64,000 bases of DNA from Bryum argenteum (lineage: Eukaryota; Streptophyta; Bryopsida; Bryales; Bryaceae): NCBI GenBank assembly GCA_037043015.1, contig CM073322.1, positions 18,053,601 to 18,117,600 on the forward strand, in the 5' to 3' direction. The position numbers were made by a program, and so were the translations under genes. The notes beneath the pieces are model-generated. The model did no database searches, was not told where the DNA came from, and worked only from the letters and a program-made list of their open reading frames with translations. Numbering within the stretch: position 1 is the stretch's first letter; the number at the start of each line of letters is the position of its first letter. Positions 12,284-24,937 of this stretch are shown here, in pieces.

Positions 12284-12725
12284 AGTTGTTCAGCAGCTAC
12301 GGATGCTGCAATTAAGACGAACACTCACTAAGGGCAGCAATTGCAGTAAAACGAGCGACAGACTCATAAATTGCAGAATTACCTGCTCATACCATCCAGC
12401 CCAGCACTCCTGGACGGTTTTTCGGCTCGTTAACAAACCTAGCTTGTTGCCATCGGTCGGTGAACGGAAGAGAGATAGCATCTTTTTCAGTATCTTGACA
12501 TGACACGAAGAAATCCGGCATGGGGATGTGCACCACGCTGTGACTATCGAAAGAAATGCGGCTGCATACGCATACACCATCTCACAGTTGATCAGTTTCA
12601 AAGAATTCCGGGACTCAGAACACACATAAATGAAGAATGAACAGAGACAGCTTTCTCCCATTCTTTAATGGATGACTGACATGTGAAAGCGTCACAACAC
12701 TTTCTATACATCTGCATGAGCTCTA
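12284..12725. repeat. block S, copy 1
   Basis: A 440-bp block that always follows an INTS5 fragment and precedes block R. Copies: 12284-12725, about 17785-18040 (partial), 21456-21785 and 26400-26765. Open minus-strand stretches in it contain a shared motif SLPFTDRW or its frame variants, but I recognise no family. Within the 17.8-kb copy a short segment with CATACACATACACCA is repeated three times. Confidence 0.6.
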
Positions 12726-14370
12726 CTCACTTCCAGTATGAGCTTGAGCGGGGGAGTTGGAGCCCTCAGAAATTAATTACAACCTGCAGCACAATTTCGG
12801 AGAAAATTACAAAAAGCTTAGAGTACGCAATGAGACATTCGAATGGGTTTTGAACTTTAGAGATATGGAGGTAAAGATCTGGACATGGTTAGTTCCATAC
12901 CAGGATTCCGATGTATGGTGTAGCTCTAACCAGATTGGAGCCCTTCTGTGATCGCCAGGACGAAGTTTCTCAAGGTACCAGACAATTATCGCAGAAGATC
13001 TAAAGAGTGGCCTCATTACTGTTAAAACTCCTTAAAGCTGCCTTCCATTGATGCTAGAATTAAGATTTTAGTTTTTGAAAGGGTTTGAAGCATGTTACCA
13101 TAGAATCTAGTATCTAACTTGTGAATGTATACATGTCCCAAATATTAGAATCAAAATTCTCTCGGTCGGTGGGGTCATAATGTTTAAAGCTGAAGAGAAC
13201 ATTATAAATTTTCTATCTTTGCCAAGAGAAGCTGAGGTGTTTAGTGATCAAAAAAACCCGATTTTAGAAGGATGTTTGATATGAGGCTCTTGAGATTTTT
13301 GTTCTCGAGTAGGTACATGGCTACAAAGTATGCACCCTCGTATGACCTATAAAATTAAGAGAAGTGCTTGGATTCGCACATGTACGTATGCGGGAATTCA
13401 AATATACAAGCTTGTTTTCAAGAACAACAAAATCAAATAATAATAATAAAACAAAAATCAATGCACGTAAAATTATTTGAAGTTGATTGGTGAATATTAA
13501 AATAATATTTTTTTGGACCAAAGTTAGTGGTCTGTCCGTTCATCTTATGCTACCCTTCCCTCCATCAATGTTGAGGCTCGTGGCCCCAGTGCCTAGTTGA
13601 CTTTATCAAACTCCAACTTTCATAGTCAAATAAAGGTAATAATACTTTTACTTAGGGTTATGGAATCCATACTTTATAACATATCTAAGTTTTTCTTCAA
13701 ACTCTTCGGGCCTTTACGAGTTAATGTGGTCGTTGCATTCAATTTTTTTTTAATCAACCTAGTTTTCATGTTGTCTTACCAACGAATAGATGCAACACAG
13801 TGGAGACAAGAAACTTATTAGAATGTTTTCAAGAGTAGAATTTTTACCTACTTTAGTTATATCCTTTCTTATGTTGATTTCAAATCAAGTTTAATATGAC
13901 TTCATAGCAACTTCTAAGTAACTTAAAATGGTAATGCATGGAACACCAAGTATGTAATTTTACGTTGTGTAGATCTCCCAGCAATCTTGATTATTGCTCT
14001 CGTAGAGTGGTCCTAAATACTATCAATCATTTGTTACATAGTAATGGCCGAAAAATTGGACAAATAGCATACGAGTCCAAACACAAAATACAACGTGCAT
14101 TTCATCACATGAAAGTATAAATATGAAATGGATGGGAATGAATAACAAATTTGTTTTAAATGTAAGTGTCTTTGTTTTTATTGCTTTGATACATGTGCAA
14201 GAATTTCTGCACAGTGGGCATCCCACAAAGGGACAGATCTTTACAAGCTTGAAATTATTAAAATGTAACAAGCTTGACAACTGAATTCCAACGTTCAGCT
14301 ATGCTAGTCTGAAGTTCCCTTGAGAGGGGAATTGGGGGGATCATCTCAGTATTAATCAATTGTATATAGT
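12726..14370. repeat. block R, copy 2 (lacks the small ORF)
   Basis: Closely follows copy 1 from the shared 190-bp start (12757-12951) to about 14370, where similarity stops just before the region that would contain the small ORF. It shares with copy 1 the same 1-kb internal deletion relative to copies 4 and 5, so copies 1 and 2 descend from one shortened parent. Confidence 0.65.
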
Positions 14371-14719
14371 ATTATTGAATGCCATACTCTACACCGATTC
14401 GAGTGATGGTCTTACCACTCTGAGACGATCCAATGGGTGAAAAATCACGTAATTGACATACAGAATTCACAGTAATGGTCAACGCCTGCGAATAGCCAGG
14501 GCTACAGTCTGCTTATGCTTAATATGGTGCAACACAGAATCCATTCTTTAAGAGCCATTTTTCCTTTTTTATCGAACCAATCAATGTATTATCAATTGAA
14601 AAAATACATCTATTTCATAGCAGAACCTCTGCCTGGAGAGTCAACTGCAGTCTTTCAGAGCCATTTGATTCGCTCAGTCGGCCAATCTCCACTTGCACTG
14701 ACTTAGTAGTTGCTTGTAG

Positions 14720-14910
14720 ATCGATACTCTGTATTAAATGTATTGAACTGGAGACTCTGTGCCTGCTTGAAGTGGAGTTCTTGGAAGATGCCTCACGAGA
14801 AAATGGAGAAGTACTTGGAATAGGTCTCTGAAGAACCTCGGAGACTTTTACGGTCAGTTTTGCCTCTCTCCTCGATCTGTTGCTTGGGATGATCAAAATG
14901 GTGAAACTGA
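14720..14910 (+). pseudogene. decayed 5' end of a C2-domain gene (copy of 16800-16960)
   Basis: Sequence around an ATG followed by MPHEKMEK resembles the leader and first exon of the C2 gene at 16900, including the preceding TAGATCGATACTC motif. The frame stops after a few codons and the following splice site is altered. It is a broken partial duplicate. Confidence 0.45.
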
Positions 14911-16890
14911 TTGCTAGACCGAAGTTGGCCTTTGAGGCTACAGCCGTTGCATCTGGATATGATTCGCCTCGTGACTGAGAACGAGCAGAGTCTCCAGTTG
15001 GGTTGGGCGGAAGACGCAGGGGACCACCACCACCTCCCATGGCTAGACTAGGGACAGGAGGGCCTTCACCCCTGTGAATAGCAGTTTTTTCTTTGATTAA
15101 GTACAGTTTTTAGCGCACCAGTGTAATTTCGGCGAGGATTCTCAGGCACATATCTGTTCAGCTAGAGAAGACAGTTCTTTTGAAGAATTCGCTCTTGAAT
15201 TTCTCCCTTAATTGAATTCTTGGCCCTTGATTTTGCACGTTCTTTCTACACATCAGTCGCCCACTTGAAGCAACTATTTTGTGAGACCGTCCGGAGGCAG
15301 CTTCAGTTGTATAAACTGTAGCCAGCAGCAGTAGCTGCCAAGCTCGAGAATCAACATTCGATGGGGGAAACGAGTCGACTTGTGCACATCAGACTTGACA
15401 GTGAATGTATGTGGTTGAGCTCGCTACTGGCACCTTTCAACATGCGAGAAACCAGGGATTGAAGAGCACCTTACCGACCACCAGAACCTCCACCCAGTGT
15501 CGTCCGAGAACAACCATATTCAGAAGCTCTTGTTGTTGATCTGAACTACGTTGATATTAATGGGTGTCATGCGTGCCCCTGCAATCCCTTGCCATCAATG
15601 CGCGGGATGACTTAGCAAGACTCGAGCTCGCAAAGCTCTGAAGACGATGACAATGCTCCTGAGATGCATGTGGTAATGACGTACGAGGATGCGGAGTTTT
15701 ACGACGAATCTGGAGAGATGGAAGATGCCTGGGCAAGACGTTGCAGTTGGTGCGCCGGGAAATGGATCGCTTCGTAGCCGAGTTCGTCGAAGACCTCAGT
15801 TGGGTAGGGTGTAAGTAAGAGGTAGGGGACCACGACCTCGCATGGCTAGAGAGGGCCACGCTCTGCGACAACAGAAAGGTTCCGCATGTTTCTTTGCTTT
15901 GATACAATCCTTAGTGCATTAGCAAGGATTTTCACACTCAGATTTGCGCTTGCAGAAAAAATACTGTTCTGTTGAAGTATCAGCTCTTAACACTCTTCCC
16001 CAATTGATATCATGGCAAGCCAATTTGCACCTATACATCAATTGCCCACTTGACGCAACCACTTGGAGAGACTGATCAAAAGCAGCTTCGGAATGTTTGG
16101 GCAAAGTCGAATCAGAGTGAGAGAGCGAATAAATTTTAGATAAATAAACACATTTCGATGGCTCGAAACTCATTGCCAAACTCCAGGTTCCACTCAAGTA
16201 TTCCTTCATATTATCATTTTCACGAATACGAGAGTGTTAGTTGTCAGTTGTTATACTTCTTGAACATGATTTCAGAGTTCTTGAGTAAATTTAGTCCTTC
16301 GGAGAACATTCTTTGGAATCTTAGGTGGCCACGACTGTATCGCATGCCGCTATTGTAGTAAGCAGTATGAATGCCTTAGTGCGCCTGCATAGCTGTACGC
16401 GAACATTCTACCATTTAACAGGCTGCTCACTACAGTACCGTCATCTGAAACACTACCATTCACCTCCAGATTGTGCCATTTGCCATTGCTCACATTGCTC
16501 ACTCAGCCGGCACTTATTTAGAACTTTGATGGAACTAGTGATTCTTTTTCCACTTGCAAACGAGCTCCTGGAACTTGCGGCAGATCGTGCAGTCACTAAG
16601 TTGGTTTCTCCACCCATGCCAAAGTGTGGGGGAATCTGAAGGCATGATCATTTAGTTTCCAAATCTTAGTTACATTCCATCATTTCTTAGTAGGTCCTCG
16701 CTTCTTAGTTGGTCTCTGTGGTAAATGGGAGTGTGGTACAATCGGTAAGGGTTTCCACCGTTTCGAGGCCGCGTCAGGAGGGATTACAGCGTTCAGCATT
16801 TGATTTTCTAAAAATGTAGCTTGTAGATCGATACTCATCTATTCAATGTAGAGAAGTGAGCTCCTCAATCTGGAGATTTTGTGCCTGAGG
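14911..16890. other. no gene recognised
   Basis: Open stretches on the minus strand (14615-15040, 15557-15907) are serine-rich and match no family I know. Two sites (near 15000 and 15850) share an ATGGCTAGA context, so parts are duplicated, but nothing can be assigned. Confidence 0.3.
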
Positions 16891-16899
16891 TGTTGAAAG

Positions 16900-17770
16900 A
16901 TGCCTCACGGAAAGTTGGAGGTGTATGTGGAAGGCGCGGTGGATATCAGCATTTCAGGTCAGTTTCGATTCTCTCCTCTGCTGCTTGGTTATTATAAGTG
17001 TAACTATTTAAGAAGCATCTGGTCAAGTACCCCTAAGAAATCGCACCCTGTGACTTGAAGATTTATGCACACGTTAGGTGATGACTGCGAAGTGAAATAC
17101 CACAAGAACAATATCTGCTTGTGAACGATTGATAAGTATGCTGATCAAGAGGTTTCTGAGGTTCTTTATTCCTTACATTCTTGAGGTTCAGAAGCCAATG
17201 TGCTATCACACGGAAAGAAAACAAGCAGATGGAAAGAGCGTTAGGATCAGTCATAGGTTTTAATGATTGGTTATCGTTACGGTTACGAGTGAGAAGGACT
17301 GGTTGCGCTTGCAGGAAAAGGAAGTCCTTACTGTATCTTGACGACGGGCTCTCAAGAACAAAGCACACCTCTTGTTGCAGGTTCTCTCTTTTCACTCCGT
17401 ATGACACGTGATCGTGTCATATTACTTCACAATAATGCTTTCTACTCAAAACTACAATCCCTGGAAGTCTTAAGCAATCTGCCTTGCAGAGGGTGGCAGT
17501 CGTCCATGCTTCAACGAAAAGTTTGAGTTCCGAATCGATCGCCTAACAAAGCAGCTGAACGTGGAAATCTGCGAGGACGATGTCCTTCTCGGTCATTGCA
17601 GGTGAGAATCATCCCTCAACTTCCTCATCGAAGATACTGGTATCGACGAATACATCCGTCTATGAGTTGAAGAGCAAAAAAGACTCAAAACATGACTTAG
17701 ATGTATTTCGACCTCGTGAATGGTCCGGACAAAGAATGCTGATGGGATTCCAATGTATGGTTGCTTCACG
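16900..17770 (+). pseudogene. C2-domain protein gene, 5' exons, probably truncated
   Basis: Three exons join in phase: 16900-16957, 17315-17380 and 17490-17601. They encode MPHGKLEVYVEGA, then GKGSPYCILTTGSQEQ, then RPCFNEKFEFRI and LNVEICEDD, the beta strands of a plant C2 domain (compare the MPxGxLEVxxxxA, DPYxxLTxxxQ and NPxWNExFxF pattern). C2 domains bind membrane phospholipids, often with calcium; here SPYC replaces the usual DPYV. After exon 3 the next recognisable piece (VYELKSKKDS, near 17660) follows without a usable intron and in another frame, and at about 17785 sequence passes into block S. The gene therefore looks cut off and not funct­ional. Confidence 0.6.
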
Positions 17771-17784
17771 TGGAAAGCTTAAGA

Positions 17785-18040
17785 ACTTTCACTGCATACA
17801 CATACACCACGTTCACTGCATACACATACACCACGTTGTGACTAGCGAAAGAAGAGCGTTCACTGCATACACATACACCATCCCACAATTGACCAGTTTC
17901 AACGAACATTACCCGATTCCGGGACTCGTAACACACACAAATGAAGAATGGACAGAGACATTCCATGCTGTAATGGATGAATGACATGTGAAAGCGTCAC
18001 AACACTTTCCCTACATCTATCCTGACTGCATGCACCATAA
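17785..18040. repeat. block S, partial copy
   Basis: Matches the end of block S (compare 12590-12725), with a local triplication of a 15-20 bp CATACACATACACCA unit at about 17797-17880. It abuts the C2 gene remnant on its left. Confidence 0.55.
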
Positions 18041-18227
18041 GTAAGTGGAACGGAAGTAAATTACCGGATAGCGAGCTTGTAAAGAAAGAGCCACTGCAGG
18101 CTGAAGTGAGCCAATACTTCTATCACCGGCGATGTTTGATCAGCAACGCCACTTGAACATCCACAGTCGAATTAGCGGATAGGAAGGCAGGTCATCCTAC
18201 ATTTACATCCCCATGAATCCGCTCCAG

Positions 18228-19500
18228 TTCGTTTTTGCATTCAAAAAGTTTTCAGAAACAACCCAGTTCTCATGGAGTCCTACCTACGAATAGATGCAAC
18301 GCAATGGAGACTAGAAAACTTATAAGAACCGTTCTCAAGAGTTGAACATTTTTCCTTCTTCTATTATAACCTTTCTTATGTAAATTTCAAATCATGTTCA
18401 AGATAACTTTGTCTCTACTTCACACTAACTCAAAAAGGTAACGCATAGAATAACAAGTAAGTAATTTTACTTTGTCAAAATCTGCCATCTTAATAACTGC
18501 TCTCTTAGAGAGGTACTAACTAATTTCAATCATTTGTTACAAATATAGGACAGTTGATTACCCTCGTGGAAGAAGCATTTGTGTAAAAGGGCAGGAGAAT
18601 TGTGGACGAACAATAGGACAAGTAGCATAGAAGTCCAAACACAAACTACAACATGCATTTCATCACATGAAAATATTAATATGAAATGGATGAAAAGGAA
18701 TATTGTGTAAGTGTGTAATGTTTTTACTGCTTCAAATAATACATGAGCGAGAATTTTTGCATAGTGGGCATCCCACAAAGGGACAGATCTTTACAAGCTT
18801 GAATCACTAAAATGTCACAAGCTTGACAACTGAATCTCAACGTTCAGCTATGCTAGTCTGTTCATCGGGACAATTCCCCTTGAGAAGGGAATTGGGGGGA
18901 TCATCTCTGTATTACTCAACTGTAAATACTCTTAGAACAGAGTCTGAGTGTCGTTCTGAGCAGTAAATTCTAACAATCCCTGCTTGTGCATACGAAGGGC
19001 ACATTAATACTTCATGAGTTTCTAACATAAGAAGAAGCAAATTCTTCGAAGCTTGGGATCTTTGGGAGCGACAAGGCCGTTTCCATTTGCAAGGCCTTTT
19101 TCTTCTCCCGAGCAATCCTTGCTTGATCCAGTAATTTTGAAAGCGGAATTGGCAAGTCCACTTGGACAAGGCCTCGCTTCTTACTTGCCTCAATGTATGG
19201 CCCATTGGAGAGTTTAGAGTTGATAGTCATTTTCACCTTCCTCTTTGAATTTACCTCCTTCACATGCCCCATTTTAGTCTCCTTACCCTGCTTCATTATA
19301 GTCAATGCAGGATCCTCAGTATGAAGATGGTTGAATTTGGGAAAGGGGGCTTTGGATGGTGTAGAAACTGGAATATGGAAGAAGGGGGCTCTGAGAGCTC
19401 CGGGAAGGAAGGGAAGAGGAATAATAAATAAATGTAAGGTACGGGATTTATGCCTGCCTTATATACTCTCCCGATCCCTGAAAACGCGGCGGGCTTTACG
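18228..19500. repeat. block R, copy 3 (5' truncated)
   Basis: Begins inside the unit (equivalent to about 5300 in copy 1) and runs to the small-ORF promoter. The small ORF at 19012-19296 and its TATATAA box at about 19459-19465 are retained. Confidence 0.65.
19012..19296 (-). CDS. small conserved basic ORF of block R, copy 3
   Basis: 94 codons, the same frame as at 6084-6368 with about a dozen conservative changes (for example EFASSYVRNS for EYASSWAKNS). TATATAA lies about 165 bases before the ATG. Function unknown. Confidence 0.45.
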   Translation of the reverse strand: MKQGKETKMGHVKEVNSKRKVKMTINSKLSNGPYIEASKKRGLVQVDLPIPLSKLLDQARIAREKKKALQMETALSLPKIPSFEEFASSYVRNS

Positions 19501-19526
19501 CAGTTTCACCGATCCACTCGCACGGT

Positions 19527-19903
19527 GCTCAGAAGGCCTTCGCACATGAGGCGTTGAGCCGACGTTGACGCCCAAAACGCCGACGGTGGAGGCTCACCGC
19601 AGGCTTCGGGAAAACCTTGCGCCAGCCAGCGCCCGTCAGCGCCTGGTCTCTGCGGCACCCTGCCCAAACGCTGCAGCACCTGCCCCACCCACAAACAAAA
19701 AACAAAAGTGACCCATCTAATTCATTTTTTAAAAATAAAAATAAAAATTTTAAAAAAGCCGAGGCGGGTCAGCCCTGCTGGCTGCCCGCGTCTCGCGGCG
19801 GTCAGGGGCGGCGCTTGGCTGGCCGGTCGGCACCTGGCCCAGAATAGGCTGCCAGGCGCTGCCGCCGGCGCCAGCCCCCTGCCATGTGCGAAGGCTAAGA
19901 GTG
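19527..19903. mobile_element. short GC-rich TIR element, MULE-like
   Basis: 377 bp flanked by the 10-bp direct repeat CTCGCACGGT (19517-19526 and 19904-19913). The ends share an inverted CCTTCGCACATG motif, and the 5' 180 bp is nearly the same as the left end of the larger element at 36714. Target duplication length fits the Mutator superfamily. The interior is GC-rich with an A/T-rich patch and no credible gene. Confidence 0.6.
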
Positions 19904-19929
19904 CTCGCACGGTTCTCACAGTGCTCGGT

Positions 19930-19975
19930 GACGGGAAGACGTGGGTTCGAACTCCCACAGCGCCACGGTACACAG
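19930..19975 (+). other. tRNA-like T-arm (B-box) relic
   Basis: GTGGGTTCGAACTCCCAC forms a 5-bp stem with a TTCGAAC loop, followed by AGCGCCA, like a tRNA 3' half. Related motifs occur at about 20578-20605, 26013-26040 and 30130-30160. No matching D- or anticodon arm was found, so these are not called tRNA genes; a tRNA-derived repeat is more likely. Confidence 0.35.
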
Positions 19976-19977
19976 TC

Positions 19978-20270
19978 TCTCCACATTCGCCAGCCACTTC
20001 CGCGAGTATCCAGCTCTGAGGTTCTCATCTACCAGTTGGTCGAATATGCCCACGAGACCCTTGAGTCGAACCACGCACAACTGCTTAAGAATGAATGGGT
20101 GTCGCTGCCCGACGAAAGGGATTGCAGGATGTGTAACACTACCAGGTGAAGCTCCCAGGAATTTTTTCTGTATAGAGCTGGCAACAGGTGTAGCCATTGA
20201 GAGTCCACTACCTCCCTTAGAAGCATCCAGACCACTTTCCATGATGCTCCTCCTGATGCATCCGATGAAC
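19978..20270 (-). pseudogene. INTS5 exon 7 (5' part) fragment
   Basis: Matches the beginning of INTS5 exon 7 (WKVVWMLLR, SWELHLVVLHILQSL, VVRLKGL are all recognisable) but with frameshifts and an altered middle. Isolated from the other INTS5 exons by about 500 bp of unrelated sequence. Confidence 0.75.
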
Positions 20271-20640
20271 AATAATTCCCGAACCGGAATTCGTCTTTCC
20301 ATTTCCAGTGAGGTTTTATTAGCTTGGTTTTGGGAGGTGTGGCATACATTCACAAGTGATTGGGAGCTGATCATCCCTTCATGTACAGACTCGATAAATG
20401 TGTGTGATTGCATGCGAGGCAATTCATTAAATGATTATCGCATGAGATCTGACCCCACGTCCGTGCCGGGGCCGGGTAGACTAACCCCGCACTCTTGGAG
20501 TCTGAAGATGGTTATAGAGCTAAGTGGCGGTAGATCAACGATATGAATGATGCTTAACTCTCGTCACGGTCCTGACTACGGAGAGGCGTGTTCGAACTCC
20601 TGCAGCATCAGCAAACCATGATTTACGTAAACTCACGGCC
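20271..20640. other. no gene recognised
   Basis: Between two INTS5 fragments; nothing coding. Contains a tRNA-like T-arm relic near 20590. Confidence 0.3.
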
Positions 20641-20747
20641 TCTACTAAGTTGCTCCCCACCTTCGAGTCTCAATGTTCTGGTTCATATTGAGCTCCAACA
20701 CATGATGATTCCGTAACAGAGAGAAGTATTTGTTAACGGGTATAAAT

Positions 20748-21455
20748 AAGAGCCCTGTCGATCCGCCAGCATGTATGCAGGAAAAATCCTGCACTTCGTG
20801 TTTACAGGTGCTAGCAATTGATATCATACAAGCATATGTGGGCAATCGATGACTCTTCAGCATGAGATGAGATCGCAATCACTGCGGCTTTTCTGCCTAC
20901 AAAGTGTCATGCTTGGGGTACACTTCAGCAAAGTGTGCTCCGATGTGAGCAATATTTTGTCGGAGTATTGCGAAAAGGTGCCCCTCCTACTCTGTATCCG
21001 TCCCATCCCTGCCAATGCCACCTTCTAGTACTCAATTCTGCATATCAAGAAGTAAGAGGTAAACGATATCAGTGCAACCGCGTTTGAGTACCTATGACCG
21101 AAGTACTTGATACGATAATGCAGCTTAGATTCGTATTTGAATATCCGTATAACTAGGTGTCTGATCGAAGCAAGTGTGCCTTCGTAATTTTCAGATAGGA
21201 CCATTGGAACTGATATGAAAGTGAAAATGCAGGGGGACATGCGGAAGATGACTAACCAGTGCTTTCTCACCTGAGGAAGAGTGGGAGGTGAGTTTCCACC
21301 CCAACTTTTGGTACCAAAAGTCATTGCATGATGCATGCAACGCCAGACATGGAGGAGCAAGTCAGCAACATCGGCACCATCAATGATCTATATGATCTCG
21401 ATGGTGGAAGCCATAGGTTGCATTGGGCAAGGCATCCAGCATCTGCTACCAAATT
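20748..21455 (-). pseudogene. INTS5 3' end fragment (end of exon 7 plus last exon)
   Basis: Contains the end of exon 7 (VWRCMHHAMTFG, SWGGNSPPTLPQ) at about 21250-21450 and the last exon with its 3' flank at about 20760-21040, in the order and spacing of the intact gene. Several indels break the frame. It joins block S at about 21456. Confidence 0.75.
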
Positions 21456-21785
21456 TATCAGCCTTATGAAGTTGTTCAGCAGCTACGGATGCAGCAAATA
21501 TGATCAACACTCACTAAGGGTAGCAATTGAAGTGAAACGAGCGACAAATTCATATTAATCTACTGGACAACCGGCTGAAACCATCCAGCCTAACACTCCT
21601 GGTCGAGTTTTCGGCTCGATCTGTAACAAACCTAGCTTGTTGCCATCGGTCGGTGAACGGAAGAGAGATAACATCTTCTTCAGTATCTTGACATGACACG
21701 AAGAAATCCGGCATGGGGTTGTGCACCACGCTGTGACTAGCGAAAGAAAAGCGGCTGCATACGCATACACCATCTCACAATTAAG
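21456..21785. repeat. block S, copy 3
   Basis: Same block as 12284-12725, between an INTS5 fragment on the left and block R copy 4 on the right; the module order is preserved. Confidence 0.55.
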
Positions 21786-24700
21786 AAATCGGATCTAGTA
21801 TCTTACTTAGTGAATGTACTACATTTGCCAAATCTTGGAGTCAAATTTCTCATGTTTGGTGGGTTCATAATGTTCATAGTTGAAGAGGACATTATAAATT
21901 TTCCCCTCTTTGCGTAAAGGAACTAGGGTGTTTAGTGAGTCAAAAAGACCATTTTTAAAAGAAAATTTGATATGAGGCTTTTGAGATTTATGTTCTTGAG
22001 TAAGGTACATGTCCACATGGTTTGTACCTCACAAGACCTAAAAAACCGAGACAAATGCTCGATTAACACATGGAGGTATGCAGAAATTCAAATAGATAAG
22101 CTTGTTTTAAATTAATTTTTTCTTAAAAACAAACATGTGAATTGAGTTACTTGAATTTGATTGATGAATATTGAAATAATATTGTTCTATAATTCATTCA
22201 AAAGTTCCAAGAAGTATTAATTATATTATTTAGCTCTTAGATTAGTTCACTATATCATGAACTGCGAATTCACTCAAGAGACTCTATACACAACCGTACA
22301 CTTTCAACATATCCAAACATTATTCTTTCTCAAAAGAATAATGCTCCTTCCATCCGGGCATTATTATTATACTGTAGGTTCTCTCAATCTACTAAGAAAG
22401 GTAGATTTGATAGAACCATCTAAACAATTATAATGGGATTAAGAAAGTATGAATTATTTTTTATGCACGTTTGCACTTTGCAAGCCTCATAAATCATTGT
22501 CTACATCTTTAATGCTTGTATCATTCGTAACTTTAAGAGATAATCCATAACTACGGAACTATAAATAGCATTGTATAATAGGGGCCAAAAAATTTCAAAT
22601 TTGGTGAGATGTTCAAAAATTGCATCCACACTCAAAAATGATGAATTTTGAGAACCATAAAGTGCATTGTAATCATATCCAAGTGTACTACTATACTCCA
22701 TCAAAACAGAAATTCATAGTGGTGTAAAGAGCTTCAACACCAAGAGCCCAATCAACCATTTTATGGTCGATCCCGAAATTTTGAGGAGTTGTACGGGGAT
22801 AAAAATTCATTTTGTTTTGTTTTTATTTTTAACATTCCAAAAGTCAGGTGAGTTGGGAATGACATCCAATTTACTAAACCTTGTTTGGATTCATAAATTG
22901 TTCACAATAAGCCTCCAAACACAAACAAGGCAAGGTTTTCTTAGTGTAAAAAAACTTTACTATATAGGGGAACTAGTAAGATCCCTCACAGTTTTCTCAT
23001 GGGCTTATGGCCTCTCTCCATTTTATCATAGAATATGTGATATTAGCCATTTATATTGATTTCAAATTACTAATAATAAGAAGTACATTTCATATTGATT
23101 TTCAAAGTTTTACTCTTTTCAACTAATTATAAAACAAATTCTATCCATTTTAATAAATTCAGCTTTATAGATTTAATTGAGGGTTTAAGGTCTTTATGCT
23201 ATCTTTGGAGCGCTACACCAAAAGGATTATAAAATCCATATTTTAGAATACATCCAAGTTTTCTTCAAACCCCTCGGGCCTTTAAGGGTTAGTAGGTACA
23301 AAGGAAAGTTTATTGGTCATTTGAACTAATTAAGAGATTCCTCTAAGCCCAATATATATATGATTCAATAGGCATGGGCTCGGGTCTCCCAAGAACTTTA
23401 GATACTCAAACAAACTTGCAAGTGAAAATGAACATCGTATTTGAAGCAATAAATGAAAGTAGTGAATAACAAGCAATGCACATAGAATTCCTAACATGTT
23501 GAGTATTATCAAATTAAAAAAGTGATAGTTTGCCATTTCATTGTAAAACACTCCGGTGTGATTTCAACACACTTTACAAGTTTCAAAATTGGTTCTTTTA
23601 TAGTACACATGCACATTTCAAACTTTTCAAAATCACTTCATGGAGGAACTTGAATTATTTTTTAACCCTACTAAACAACCACAGTCATACTCCCTCTATC
23701 TCTGAAAAACACCATGATTTGCCAAACAATGATTGGCTTTTCTTCAATGGTATAGATTACCCATTGATATATAGCTAAATATGGTTTGGATGGTATGGAT
23801 TACTCATTTATATCAAATCTTGGCTTTTTTGTGGGATGATCATTTGAAGCAAATCAAGGTGTTTTCCAAGGATATTAGGGGTATCACTATTTAGTATATA
23901 TGATATACGGATCTTACTACTGTAATAAAGCATAACGGTTATCGAATCTCGAAGTTTACATGGCACAAATCGACTTCACACTTCAATATATGCACTAAAA
24001 TTTCCTTCAACAAACTATTAATTTGTTCTGAGCAGAATCTCAGAAGGTTGTTTTTTGCATTCAAAAAGTTTTCTAAAACAACCCAGTTCTCATGGTGTCC
24101 TATGGATAGATGCAACACAATGGAGACTAGAAATTTATTTGAACGTTCTCAAGAGCAGAATGTTCATCCTACTTCTGTTATAACCTTTGTTATGTAGATT
24201 TCAAATCAAGTCTACTATAACTTTGTCTCTACTTCACACTAACTTAAAAAGGTAACGCAGAGAACATTAAGTAAGTAATTTTCCTTATCGAAATCTGCCA
24301 TCTGGATAATTGCTCTCTTAGAGTGGTACTAATTAATATCAATCATTTGTTACATAGTACTAAATGTAAATGTAGGACGACTGATTACCCTCGTACAAGA
24401 AGCACACATGAAAAGGGCAAGCGAAAATTGGACAAATAGCAGAGGAGCCCAGACACAAAATATGACATCCATTTCATCACATGAAAATGTTAATATGAAA
24501 TGGATGGGCATGAATAGTGTGTAAGTGTGTCATGTTTTTATTGCTTCAAATAATACATGTGCAAGAATTTTTGCACAGTGGGCATCCCACAAAGAGACAG
24601 ATCTTTACAAGCTTGAAATCATTTAAATGTAACAATCAAGCTTGACAACTGAATCTCAACGTTCAGCTATGCTAGTCTGATCATGGGGAAAATTCCCCTT

Positions 24701-24937
24701 GAGAAGGGATTTTGAGGGGGATCATCTCAGTATTAATCAACTGTAAATACTCTTAGAACAGAGTCTGTCGTTCTGAGTAGTAATTTCTAACAATCCCTGC
24801 TTGTGCATATGAAGGGCGTTGTATTACTACTTTATGAGTTTTTAGCACAAGAAGAAGCGAATTGTTCGAAGCTTGGGATCTTTGGGAGCGACAAGGCCGT
24901 TTCCTTTTGCAAGGCCTTCTGTTTCTCCCGAGCAATC
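21786..24937. repeat. block R, copy 4 (left part, long form)
   Basis: Long-form copy with the middle section that copies 1 and 2 lack. It is more diverged than copy 5. It contains a decayed Stowaway-like MITE near 22345-22447 and is split by a MITE at 24938. Confidence 0.6.
22345..22447. mobile_element. degenerate Stowaway-like MITE
   Basis: About 100 bp matching the outline of the intact element at 60076-60177 (CTCCTTCCATCC start, a central GTAGGTTCTCTCAATCTAC with its inverted partner). A half copy is seen near 27690-27770. Confidence 0.5.

Noticed and set aside
16715-16800. tRNA-like A-box context before the C2 gene
   Set aside because: No cloverleaf can be folded and no B box at the right distance.
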